From Streptomyces liliiviolaceus (GTDB taxonomy: Bacteria; Actinomycetota; Actinomycetes; Streptomycetales; Streptomycetaceae), in NCBI RefSeq assembly GCF_018070025.1, contig NZ_JAGPYQ010000001.1, positions 1,302,001-1,366,000 of the forward strand: a stretch of DNA of 64,000 bases, written 5' to 3'. The notes beneath the pieces were generated by a model. The model was not told where the DNA came from. It searched no databases and saw only the letters and a list, made by a program, of their open reading frames with translations. Below are positions 34,760 to 42,583 of the stretch, in pieces. A program made the translations under genes and the position numbers. The number at the start of each line of letters is the position of its first letter. Within the stretch, counting starts at the first letter, position 1.

Positions 34760-35655
34760 CAGAGCACCACGCCATCACCCCCCGCCGGGTCTCCTTCGAC
34801 TGGGAGCGGACCCCGCTCCACTGGATACCGGACGAGCCGACCGCCACCCACGTCATCAATGTGCTGCATCTGCTGCTGCCCGCGGGGGAGCGGTGGTTCG
34901 TCAAGGTCTTCAAGGAAGGCCTGCCGCTGGTCACCGACCCCGAACTGCTCAAGGACGTCAAGGGGTTCATGGGCCAGGAGGCGACGCACAGCGTGCAGCA
35001 CGCGTACGTGCTGGACCATCTGGCGGCGCAGCGCCTGGACACGGACGCGTACACGAAGCATGTCGAGTTCCTCTTCCGGCGGATCCTCGGTGAGACTCCG
35101 CCGCTGGGCCGCGTACCGGCCCGGGAGTGGCTGCTCTTCCGGCTCTCGGTGATCGCGGCCATCGAGCAGTTCACGGCGGTGCTCGGCGACTGGGTGCTGG
35201 CCGCCGAGGGGCTTGACGAGGCGGGCTCCGACGAGGTCATGCTCGACCTGCTGCGCTGGCACGGCGCGGAGGAGGTCGAACACCGCGCGGTCGCCTTCGA
35301 CATGTACCAGCACTGCGGCGGCGAGGGCCTGCCCCGGTATGCGCGCCGGGTGGCGGGCATGGCGGTCACGGCCCCGGTGATGCTGTACATGTGGGCGTGG
35401 GGCGCGGGCTATCTGATCCGCCACGATCCCCGGCTGGCGGGTGGGCTGCGCTATTCGCTCGGGGCGCACAACCGGGCGGTGCGCAAGGGGCTGTTGCCCA
35501 CGTGGAAGGAGCTGGGCTCGGCCGTACCGCGTTATCTGCGGCGCTCGTACCATCCTTCGCAGGAGGGCTCGATGCGCCGCGCGGTCGAGTATCTGGCGAC
35601 GTCGCCCGCGGCCCGGGCGGCTGCGGGGGCGATCGGCAGGGCGGCGATCGCGTAG
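34756..35655 (+). CDS. Metal-dependent hydrolase (PF10118-like, four-helix diiron type)
   Basis: A 299-residue helical protein. It begins with FDWERTPLHWIPDEPTATHV, has GFMGQEATHSVQHAYVLDHL (candidate metal ligands E, H and H), IAAIEQFTAVLG, and WHGAEEVEHRAVAFDMY with another E/H set. This arrangement fits the predicted metal-dependent hydrolase family PF10118, related to ferritin-like diiron proteins. The two EExxH-like motifs suggest oxygen or lipid chemistry, in keeping with the EphD-like partner encoded just upstream. The GTG start overlaps the previous stop by 4 bp. Confidence 0.82.
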   Translation: MTEHHAITPRRVSFDWERTPLHWIPDEPTATHVINVLHLLLPAGERWFVKVFKEGLPLVTDPELLKDVKGFMGQEATHSVQHAYVLDHLAAQRLDTDAYTKHVEFLFRRILGETPPLGRVPAREWLLFRLSVIAAIEQFTAVLGDWVLAAEGLDEAGSDEVMLDLLRWHGAEEVEHRAVAFDMYQHCGGEGLPRYARRVAGMAVTAPVMLYMWAWGAGYLIRHDPRLAGGLRYSLGAHNRAVRKGLLPTWKELGSAVPRYLRRSYHPSQEGSMRRAVEYLATSPAARAAAGAIGRAAIA

Positions 35656-35672
35656 CCGACGGGCCCTCGGGA

Positions 35673-35714
35673 GGGCAGGAACCGAAAGGGCAGGAACCGA
35701 AGGGGCAGGGACTG
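35673..35714. repeat. Tandem 15-bp repeats carrying the MerR ribosome-binding site
   Basis: GGGCAGGAACCGAAA (35673-35687) and GGGCAGGAACCGAAG (35688-35702) are followed by a partial third unit, GGGCAGGGACT, ending at the GTG of the MerR gene. The purine-rich units resemble ribosome-binding sites, so copy number could influence translation. Confidence 0.65.
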
Positions 35715-36658
35715 TGATCGAGGAGTCGGCCGGCGCCGCGTACCGGATCGAGGACCTGGCGCACCGCAGTGGCGCCACGGTCCGGACGATCCGCGCCTAT
35801 CAGGACCGCGGGCTGCTCCCCCGCCCGGAACGGCGCGGGCGCGCCAATCTCTACGCGGACACCCATCTGGCCCGGCTGCGGCAGATCGCGGACCTGCTGG
35901 ACCGCGGCTACACCCTGGCCTCCATCAAGGAGCTCCTTGAGGCCTGGGACGCGGGGCGCGGTCTGGGCGGCGTGCTCGGTCTGGTCGCCGAGGTCCACGG
36001 GCCGTGGACGGACGAGGAGGCGGTCCGTATCTCACGGGCCGAGCTCGACGAACGGTTCGGCGGTCACCCGGACGACGCGGCGGTGGCCGAGGCGATCGAG
36101 CTGGGAGTGCTCGAACGGATCCCGGGCCAGGACGACACGTTCCTCGTGCCGAGCCCCCAAGAGCTGGCGGTGGCGGCGGAGTTGTACGAGGCGGGCGTTC
36201 CGCTGTCCGCGATCTCCAGCCATCTGCGGGAGTTGAGGGGCCAGGTGGAGCACATCGCCTCCCGGTTCCTGGAGTTCACGGCCGAGCACGTCTTCGCCCG
36301 CTATCTCGGCGAACACCCGCCGAACGACTCCGATGCCACGGAAGCGGCCGCGCTCGTACGCCGCCTGCGGCCGCTCGCACGCCAGACGGTGGACGCCGAA
36401 CTGGCCCGGGCCATGCAGCTGTTCGCCCATCGACAGCTGCGCCGGCATCTCGGTGTGGAGAAACCCCGGGCGGACGCGGAGGAGACGCGTACCGTGGCGG
36501 TCCCGGCCGCGACAATGACCGCTGTGGAAGGGCTTGTCGGCGCGGAGCACGCGGCCGAGTTCATCGCGCTGGCCGCCGAACGCGAGGTCAGGGCACGGGC
36601 CTTGGACGCACTTGCCGCACACCGCCCTCAAACAGCCGAAGTTGACGAACCATCATAA
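35714..36658 (+). CDS. MerR-family transcriptional regulator
   Basis: A 314-residue protein with an N-terminal MerR helix-turn-helix (residues about 10-80: YRIEDLAHRSGATVRTIRAY, then GLLPRPERRGRANLYADTHLARL). A long alpha-helical C-terminal region (about 90-300) has no cysteine cluster for metals, so the effector is likely organic. It follows the M24/EphD-like/PF10118 genes with a 58-bp gap and probably controls them. The GTG start is preceded by purine-rich tandem repeats; a longer frame upstream overlaps the preceding gene and is rejected. Confidence 0.88.
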   Translation: MIEESAGAAYRIEDLAHRSGATVRTIRAYQDRGLLPRPERRGRANLYADTHLARLRQIADLLDRGYTLASIKELLEAWDAGRGLGGVLGLVAEVHGPWTDEEAVRISRAELDERFGGHPDDAAVAEAIELGVLERIPGQDDTFLVPSPQELAVAAELYEAGVPLSAISSHLRELRGQVEHIASRFLEFTAEHVFARYLGEHPPNDSDATEAAALVRRLRPLARQTVDAELARAMQLFAHRQLRRHLGVEKPRADAEETRTVAVPAATMTAVEGLVGAEHAAEFIALAAEREVRARALDALAAHRPQTAEVDEPS

Positions 36659-36670
36659 AGTGTAAGGGAG

Positions 36671-36724
36671 TTGTCCACAGATTCCGCAACTACGCCTGTG
36701 GATAACGCATTTGGCTGTGGATCA
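36671..36724. promoter_or_regulatory. DnaA-box trio before kptA
   Basis: TTGTCCACA (36671-36679), and on the minus strand TTATCCACA (36697-36705) and TGATCCACA (36716-36724), lie within 54 bp in the short A/T-rich gap between the MerR gene and kptA. Confidence 0.5.
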
Positions 36725-36780
36725 AACCTCCGGGCCAAAATCAAATGCGTGATCAGTGTCTCTCCAGGCACCCTGGCGGG

Positions 36781-37362
36781 ATGAACGAGAGACCCATGGA
36801 CGAGAAGCGCACCGCGGACGAGAGGCGCACCGTGAAGGTGTCGAAGTACCTCTCGAAGCATCTGCGGCACCGGCCCGAGAGGATCGGGCTCACGCTCGAC
36901 TACGGCGGCTGGGTCGAGATCGGCACGCTGATGGCCGCGGCGGCGGCGCACGGCTTCCCGTTCACCCGGGACGAGCTGGACCACGTGGTGGCCGCCAACG
37001 ACAAGCAGCGCTTCGCGATCGAGGGCAACCGGATCCGCGCCAGCCAGGGCCACTCCGTGGAGGTCGACCTCGGACTGCCGCCGGCGACGCCGCCCGCGTA
37101 CCTGTACCACGGCACCGTCGCCCGCAGCCTGGACGCGATCCGCGCCGAGGGGCTGCGGCCCATGAACCGGCACGACGTGCACCTGTCGGCCGACCGCGAG
37201 ACGGCGACCCGTGTCGGAGCCCGCCGCGGCCGCCCCGTCGTGCTCTCCGTGGACGCGGGCGCCATGAGCCGCGACGGCCACGTCTTCACGGTCAGCGCCA
37301 ACGGCGTCTGGCTCACGGCCGCCGTGCCCCCGCACTACCTGCGGTTTCCGGCCACGCACTGA
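36781..37362 (+). CDS. kptA: RNA 2'-phosphotransferase (KptA/Tpt1)
   Basis: A 193-residue protein of the Tpt1/KptA family, which moves an RNA 2'-phosphate to NAD and makes ADP-ribose cyclic phosphate. Key residues of the family appear in order: VSKYLSKHLRHRPERIGL (R and H), NDKQRFAIEGN, LYHGTVARSLDAI, and HLSADRETATRVGARRGRPVVL. Bacteria lack the tRNA-splicing ligase pathway that creates the classic substrate, so its role here is open. The ATG at 36781 follows GGCGGG; an ATG at 36745 is an alternative. Confidence 0.88.
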   Translation: MNERPMDEKRTADERRTVKVSKYLSKHLRHRPERIGLTLDYGGWVEIGTLMAAAAAHGFPFTRDELDHVVAANDKQRFAIEGNRIRASQGHSVEVDLGLPPATPPAYLYHGTVARSLDAIRAEGLRPMNRHDVHLSADRETATRVGARRGRPVVLSVDAGAMSRDGHVFTVSANGVWLTAAVPPHYLRFPATH

Positions 37363-37455
37363 CGAACCGATGAACGGGGGAACGGGGTGGCTCGCACGGC
37401 CCGGCCGTGGCCGCCTCCGCCGGTCGGCCGCTTCGGTGTGCCGCACGGCTGCGCT

Positions 37456-37475
37456 TAGGCTCTGCGGCATGAGTC
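37456..37475 (+). promoter_or_regulatory. Leaderless-type promoter of the LLM oxidoreductase gene
   Basis: TAGGCT at 37456-37461 ends 7 bases before the ATG at 37469, so transcription would start at or next to the start codon. No ribosome-binding site is present, in agreement with a leaderless message. Confidence 0.5.
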
Positions 37476-38380
37476 TGCGTCTGAGCACCGTGATCCTGCC
37501 GTACCTCCGCTGGCACGAGGGAGGGCGTTCCACCTGGCAGCGCGCCGAGCAGCTCGGTTTCCACACCGCTTTCACCTACGACCACCTGGCGTGGCGGACG
37601 TTCCGCGAAGGCCCCTGGTACGGCGCCGTGCCGACGCTGACCGCCGCCGCGGGCGCCACCGACCGGCTGCGCCTCGGCACGCTGGTGACCTCCCCGAACT
37701 TCCGGCACCCGGTGGCCCTCGCCAAGGAACTGATCTCCCTCGACGACATCTCCGGTGGCCGGATCACGCTGGGCATCGGCGCGGGCGGCTCCGGGTTCGA
37801 CGCCACGACACTGCTGCGCACCGGCGAGGAGCCGTGGACGCCGCGCGAGCGCGCCGACCGCTTCGGCGAGTTCGTACCGCTGCTCGACCGGCTGCTCACC
37901 GAGGACACCGTGTCGTACGACGGCACGTTCTACTCGGCGCGTGAGGCGTACAACATCCCCGGCTGTGTGCAGCGCCCCCGGCTGCCCTTCGCGGTGGCCG
38001 CCACCGGACCGCGCGGGCTGAGGCTCGCCGCCGCGCACGGACAGGCGTGGGTGACCACCGGGGACCCGAAGATCTTCGAGACGGGCACCCCCGAGCAGTC
38101 GGTGGACGCCCTGCGGGGGCAACTGGAGAAGCTGGCGACCGCGTGCGAGACGGTCGGGCGCGATGTACGCGAGCTCGACAAGGTCCTGCTCACCGGCTTC
38201 ACCCCGGACCGCGGACGTCCGCTGGAGTCCCTCGACGCGTTCGTCGACTTCGCGGGCCGCCACCTGGAGCTGGGCTTCACGGACATCGTGATCCACTGGC
38301 CCATCCCGGACTCCGACTTCGCGGCGGACGAGAAGGTCTTCGAGCAGATCGCGCTGGAAGCGGTCGCGCAGTTGGGCTGA
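37469..38380 (+). CDS. LLM-class (F420-dependent) oxidoreductase
   Basis: A 303-residue luciferase-like monooxygenase fold. It starts MSLRLSTVILPYLRWHEGG, has TRLGTLV-like DRLRLGTLVTSPNFRHPVALAKEL and GGRITLGIGAGGSGFDA, the usual cofactor-binding blocks of F420- or FMN-dependent family members. The F420 class is most common in Streptomyces, but the cofactor is not proven by sequence alone, and the substrate is unknown. The start ATG lies 7 bases after a TAGGCT -10 box, favouring this over in-frame upstream codons. Confidence 0.87.
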   Translation: MSLRLSTVILPYLRWHEGGRSTWQRAEQLGFHTAFTYDHLAWRTFREGPWYGAVPTLTAAAGATDRLRLGTLVTSPNFRHPVALAKELISLDDISGGRITLGIGAGGSGFDATTLLRTGEEPWTPRERADRFGEFVPLLDRLLTEDTVSYDGTFYSAREAYNIPGCVQRPRLPFAVAATGPRGLRLAAAHGQAWVTTGDPKIFETGTPEQSVDALRGQLEKLATACETVGRDVRELDKVLLTGFTPDRGRPLESLDAFVDFAGRHLELGFTDIVIHWPIPDSDFAADEKVFEQIALEAVAQLG

Positions 38381-38458
38381 CGCCCCGTGGAAGGCCGGCA
38401 CCCGGCGGGGAGGGGCCGACGCCCGGTGCGCGACCGCGGGTGTCCTGGGCCTGGGTTG

Positions 38459-38481
38459 CTCGCGCCGTTCCCCGCGCCCCT
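38459..38481. repeat. Streptomyces intergenic GC-rich repeat (second copy)
   Basis: CGCGCCGTTCCCCGCGCCCCT at about 38461-38481 resembles the element at 11386-11405 and is followed by the hairpin-forming CGCCCCCGCCCAGGGGCG. It lies in the gap between the LLM gene and the HAD gene. Confidence 0.55.
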
Positions 38482-38620
38482 GATGGGACACGCCCCCGCC
38501 CAGGGGCGTGCGGCGTGCGGCTTGCGGCTTGCGGTGCGGAAAAGGGCAGGTGAGGGGTTACGTCACTCACATGTGCGGACCGCCGCACGCCCGTGCGCGC
38601 ATATGCGGGAGAATGGCGGA

Positions 38621-39490
38621 GTGACCTCAGCGACCCGACGGCCCGGGATTCCGGCCTCCCCCCTCCCGCCCCGCCTGATCGCCACGGACCTCGACGGCAC
38701 CCTGCTGGGCGACGACAAGTCCGTCTCACCGCGCACGGTGGCCGCCCTGGCCGCCGCCGAGGCGGCCGGCATCGAGGTCTTCTTCGTGACCGGGCGCCCG
38801 GCCCGCTGGATGGACGTCGTGAGCGACCACGTCCACGGCCACGGCCTCGCCATCTGCGGAAACGGCGCCGCCGTGGTCGATCTGCACGGCGGCCCCGGCG
38901 CCCACCGCTTCGTCAAGGTGCGGGAACTGGCACGGGAGAACGCCCTCGACGCCGTACGGCTGCTGCGCGACGCCGCTCCGGGCACACTCTTCGCCATCGA
39001 GCAGACCTACGGCTTCTACCAGGAGCCCGCGTACCCGAAGATGCACCTGGAGGCGCCCGACACCGTCGCGCCCGCCGAGAAACTTCTGGCGCCGGACGCC
39101 CCGGGCGCCGACGAGCCGGTGCTCAAGATCCTCGCGTTCCACCACGAGATCGCCCCGGACGACTTCCTCATGACCGCCCGGCTGGCCATCGGGGAGCGGG
39201 CCAACGTGACCCGGTCCAGCCCCAGCGCGCTGCTGGAGATCAGCGGTCCCGGCGTCTCGAAGGCCAGCACCCTCGCGCTGTGCTGCGCCGAGCGCGGCAT
39301 CTCGCACGAGGAGGTCGTCGCCTTCGGCGACATGCCGAACGACGTGGAGATGCTCACCTGGGCGGGCACGTCGTACGCGATGGGCAACGCGCACCCCGAC
39401 GTGATCGCAGCGGCGTCCGGACGCACGGCCGCCAACACCGAGGACGGCGTGGCCGTCGTGATCGAGCGGATACTCGCGGAGCGCCGGTAG
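38621..39490 (+). CDS. HAD-superfamily (Cof-type) phosphatase
   Basis: A 289-residue protein with [16 protein letters not shown] (nucleophile), VTGRPARWM (motif II), GPGVSKASTLALCCAERGI (motif III) and [13 protein letters not shown] (motif IV), plus a C2-type cap. It is a second Cof-type phosphatase in the window, with about the same plan as the one coupled to serS. The GTG at 38621 has GGGAG 10 bases upstream; the ATG at 38603 lacks a site. Substrate unknown. Confidence 0.88.
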   Translation: MTSATRRPGIPASPLPPRLIATDLDGTLLGDDKSVSPRTVAALAAAEAAGIEVFFVTGRPARWMDVVSDHVHGHGLAICGNGAAVVDLHGGPGAHRFVKVRELARENALDAVRLLRDAAPGTLFAIEQTYGFYQEPAYPKMHLEAPDTVAPAEKLLAPDAPGADEPVLKILAFHHEIAPDDFLMTARLAIGERANVTRSSPSALLEISGPGVSKASTLALCCAERGISHEEVVAFGDMPNDVEMLTWAGTSYAMGNAHPDVIAAASGRTAANTEDGVAVVIERILAERR

Positions 39491-39605
39491 GTACGGGACT
39501 CGCGGAGCACCAGTAGATACGGAAACTCTCGGAACACCGGTAGGACCGATAGGACCAGTAGGACCGGTAGGACGGGTAGAACCGGCAAGACCGGTAGATA
39601 CGGAG
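39491..39605. repeat. Short tandem repeats GGTAGGACC
   Basis: About ten degenerate units of 9-10 bp (GGTAGGACC, GATAGGACC, AGTAGGACC, GGTAGATACGG) fill the gap between the HAD gene and the end of the convergent M23 gene. They open a false repetitive reading frame on the minus strand. Confidence 0.75.
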
Positions 39606-39637
39606 CACGGTCGGCAGCGGTCGGCCCGCTCCTGCGG

Positions 39638-40687
39638 CTACAGCCGCACTCCCCGCTCGGCGAGCCACTCCCGCGGGTCGACTCCCGAGCCCGACTGCGG
39701 GGTCAGGCGTACCTCGAAGTGCAGATGCGGGCCCGTCGAGTTGCCGGTCGTGCCCGACTGGCCGACCCACTGCCCGGTGGACACCCGCTCCCCCTGGTCC
39801 ACGGTGACGGCCGCCAGATGGGCGTACTGCGTGTAGTAGCCGCCCTCGTGCCGCACCACGACCTCCATGCCGAACGGGCCGCCGCACGACACCTTGACCA
39901 CCCGTCCCCGGCCCACCGAACGCACCGGCGTACCGATGTCCACCGCGAAGTCCTGCCCGGTGTGCCGGCTCGCCCAGCGTTCACCACCGCTGCCGAACCC
40001 CGCGGAGAGCCCGTACGTCTCCACCGGGGGGATCCACGGCTGGGTGAAGGCCTCTTCCGGCTGATCGAGCCGGACCGAACCCCGGCACGCCCCGGCGGCG
40101 GCCGAGGCGTCCGCCTGCCCCTGGAGCGTGCCCTGGGCCTCCGCCAGCTTCCGCTCGATGCCGCGCCTGATCCCGGCGAGTTCGTCGTTGCGCCGCTCCA
40201 GCACCTGCCAGGCGGAGGCCGCCTTCGACTCGTCGGCCGCGAGCCTGCTCTCGGCCCGGCGGCTCTTGGTGACGGCGTTGTCGACCGCCAGATCCGCCTG
40301 CCAGACGGCACGCTGACCGCGCATCAGCTCCTCGGGGCTGTCCGCGAGCAGCAGCTGCACGGTGTGCGGGAGGCCTCCGCCGGTGCGGTACTGGGCACGT
40401 GCGATACGGCCGAGGTCCCCGTGCAGCACGGCGATGTCCCGCCGCTCCCGGTCGAGAAGCCGCTCCAGCCGCTGGGCCCGCCCCCGCTGCTCATCGGCCT
40501 CACGGCGCCCCGCCTCGTACCGCTGCGTCGCCACCGACGCCTCCTCGTACAGCCGCACGACCTCGGCGCCGACCCCGCCGGAACTGTCCGCGTCCCCGGT
40601 GGCCGCCGTGGGCCCCGCCGCCAGGACGGCCGGCGCGCACAACAGCGCCGTGACGAGCAGGGGGTGGCGACGTCGACGTGAGCGCAT
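39638..40687 (-). CDS. Secreted M23 peptidoglycan endopeptidase with coiled coil
   Basis: A 349-residue protein. A signal peptide (basic RSRRRRH then LLVTALLCAPAVLAAG) is followed by a long coiled-coil region (about 40-185, rich in Arg, Glu, Ala and Leu). The M23 LytM domain (about 230-340) has the zinc ligands HTGQDFAVD and HLHFEVR. This layout resembles wall hydrolases or their activators working at growth or division sites. All ligands are present, so it should be active. Convergent with the HAD gene. Confidence 0.9.
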   Translation of the reverse strand: MRSRRRRHPLLVTALLCAPAVLAAGPTAATGDADSSGGVGAEVVRLYEEASVATQRYEAGRREADEQRGRAQRLERLLDRERRDIAVLHGDLGRIARAQYRTGGGLPHTVQLLLADSPEELMRGQRAVWQADLAVDNAVTKSRRAESRLAADESKAASAWQVLERRNDELAGIRRGIERKLAEAQGTLQGQADASAAAGACRGSVRLDQPEEAFTQPWIPPVETYGLSAGFGSGGERWASRHTGQDFAVDIGTPVRSVGRGRVVKVSCGGPFGMEVVVRHEGGYYTQYAHLAAVTVDQGERVSTGQWVGQSGTTGNSTGPHLHFEVRLTPQSGSGVDPREWLAERGVRL

Positions 40688-40890
40688 GACATGGATCGTG
40701 TCGCGCGGGGACGGCTCCGGTCCTGTTCAAGTCGTACACCTGGGGGAGGGGCGGGCACGGATGGACCACCGCGCTGGGCCGAACAGGGGTCCCGCCGAAG
40801 CCACTTCGGCAATTCGCCCCGCCCTCCCCTCGCGCCGCCCGATCCGCCCTGCCAGCCCCTCCCCGCCCGGTCCGCCCGGTCCGCCCGGAC

Positions 40891-42489
40891 TCAGTACGGC
40901 GCCTCCCAGATCACCGACGTGCCGCCGCCGTCCTTCCCGGATCCCGGTCCGTACCAGCTGTCCCCGCCCAGCGACTCCGCGCGCCGCTTCAGGTTCTTCA
41001 GCCCGCTGCGCCGACCCCCTTCGGGGATGCCGACGCCGTCGTCCGTCACCGTCAGGCGTACGCCGCTCCGCTCGCCCGGAAGCCGTACGGTCGCGTCCAC
41101 GGTGACGTCGATGCGGGACGCCCCCGCGTGCCGGAAGGCGTTGGACAGGGCTTCGCGGAGGGCCGCGACGAGGTTCTTGGCCGTGAGTTCGCCGACCACC
41201 GTGTCCACGGAGCCGACGAAGCGGTGCGACGGCTTGAAGCCGAGCGGTACGGCGGCCATGTTGATCTCCCGCAGTACGCGCGTGCGCAGCCGGGTCGGAA
41301 ACTCCGCGGGCCCCTGCTGGAGGGCGAAGATGGCCGTACGGATCTCCTGGATGGTGACGTCGAGTTCATCGACCGCCTTGCCGACGCCCTTGCGGACCTC
41401 GGGCAGCACGGATCGCCGCTGGGCGCTCTCCAGCAGCATCCCGGTGGCGAACAGCCGCTGGATGACGAGATCGTGCAGGTCACGGGCGATCCGGTCACGG
41501 TCCTCGTAGACCGCGAGCTGTTCCCGGTCCCGCTGCGCCTCGGCCATCATCAGCGCGAGCGCGGCCTGGGAGGCGAACTGCGTCGCCAGGGTGCGCTCGA
41601 CCTCCGTGAACGGACGGGCGTGCGCCGCACGTGCCATGACGAGGCTCCCCAGGACCCGGCCGCCGCTGTGGAGCGGAAGGAGCATCGTCGGTCCGTAGCC
41701 CCGGGAGAGGTCGGCGAGCATCCGAGGATCGGAGGCCGCGTCCTCGACGAACACGGCGTTCCCCGCGAGGATCTGGCCCGCCACCGCGTTCTCGGGCGGC
41801 ACGACGAGGCCCAGTGCCCTCGACGGGTTTTCGGAGGCGACGGCGACGATCTCCAGTCCGCCCGCCGCCGCGGGCAGGAGCACGAGCGCGGCCAGCGAGT
41901 CGGAGAGCCGGCGGGCCTGTTCGGCGACCACCTGGAGGGCTTCGTCGGCGTCTCCTCCGGAGAGCAGCGCGGTGGTGACGGCCACCGATCCGTCGATCCA
42001 GCGCTCACGCCGCTTGGCCGCCCCGTACAGGCGCGCGTTGCCCACCGCGATGCCCGCCTCGCGCGCCAGTACGCGCACCATGTCGAGGTCGTGCTCGCCG
42101 AACGGACCCCCGTCGCGCTTTTCGGCGAGGTAGAAGGTGCCGAGGCTCTCGCCCTGTACGCGGACGGGTACGGCCAGGAAGCCGGCCTCGGGCGGACGAC
42201 GGGTGTCCTCGGTCCCCCCGGCCCCGTCGTATCCGTCCGGCAGCCGCCCGATCCACCGGACCGCCTGTCCGCCGGTGTCCTCGCCCGCGTGCTCGGCGAG
42301 GCCGTCCCCGCACTCCACCGTCAGTGCGACCGCCGCGTACCGCGCGTCCGCCAGCTCCGCCGCCGTCTCGCAGATCCGTTCCAGCGTGGACCGCAGCTGC
42401 AGACCGCTTCCGACCGCGCGCATCGCCTCCAGCAGCCGCGGCACGTCGTCTGGATTCGGGGCGCCACCGGGGCCCGGCTCGACTGACAT
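40891..42489 (-). CDS. GAF-domain sensor histidine kinase (NarL type, orphan)
   Basis: A 532-residue soluble kinase: two GAF-like domains (about residues 20-165 and 185-335), a HisKA_3 dimerisation domain with the phospho-histidine in DRIARDLHDLVIQRLFATGM, and an ATPase domain ending in DDGVGIPEGGRRSGLKNLKRR. The plan is that of DevS/DosS-like redox or gas sensors. No response regulator lies beside it. It is downstream of cydABCD on the same strand (94-bp gap), hinting at a respiratory link. TAGGCT lies 6 bases before the ATG, so the message is probably leaderless and separately started. Confidence 0.88.
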   Translation of the reverse strand: MSVEPGPGGAPNPDDVPRLLEAMRAVGSGLQLRSTLERICETAAELADARYAAVALTVECGDGLAEHAGEDTGGQAVRWIGRLPDGYDGAGGTEDTRRPPEAGFLAVPVRVQGESLGTFYLAEKRDGGPFGEHDLDMVRVLAREAGIAVGNARLYGAAKRRERWIDGSVAVTTALLSGGDADEALQVVAEQARRLSDSLAALVLLPAAAGGLEIVAVASENPSRALGLVVPPENAVAGQILAGNAVFVEDAASDPRMLADLSRGYGPTMLLPLHSGGRVLGSLVMARAAHARPFTEVERTLATQFASQAALALMMAEAQRDREQLAVYEDRDRIARDLHDLVIQRLFATGMLLESAQRRSVLPEVRKGVGKAVDELDVTIQEIRTAIFALQQGPAEFPTRLRTRVLREINMAAVPLGFKPSHRFVGSVDTVVGELTAKNLVAALREALSNAFRHAGASRIDVTVDATVRLPGERSGVRLTVTDDGVGIPEGGRRSGLKNLKRRAESLGGDSWYGPGSGKDGGGTSVIWEAPY

Positions 42490-42583
42490 GCACCGAGCCT
42501 AGTTAGTCCCATTTGTCAGGGAAAGTCGAGCCCTGTCACGGAGTCCTGTGCGCTCCTCCCACCGCGCGACGGCCGACATCCCG

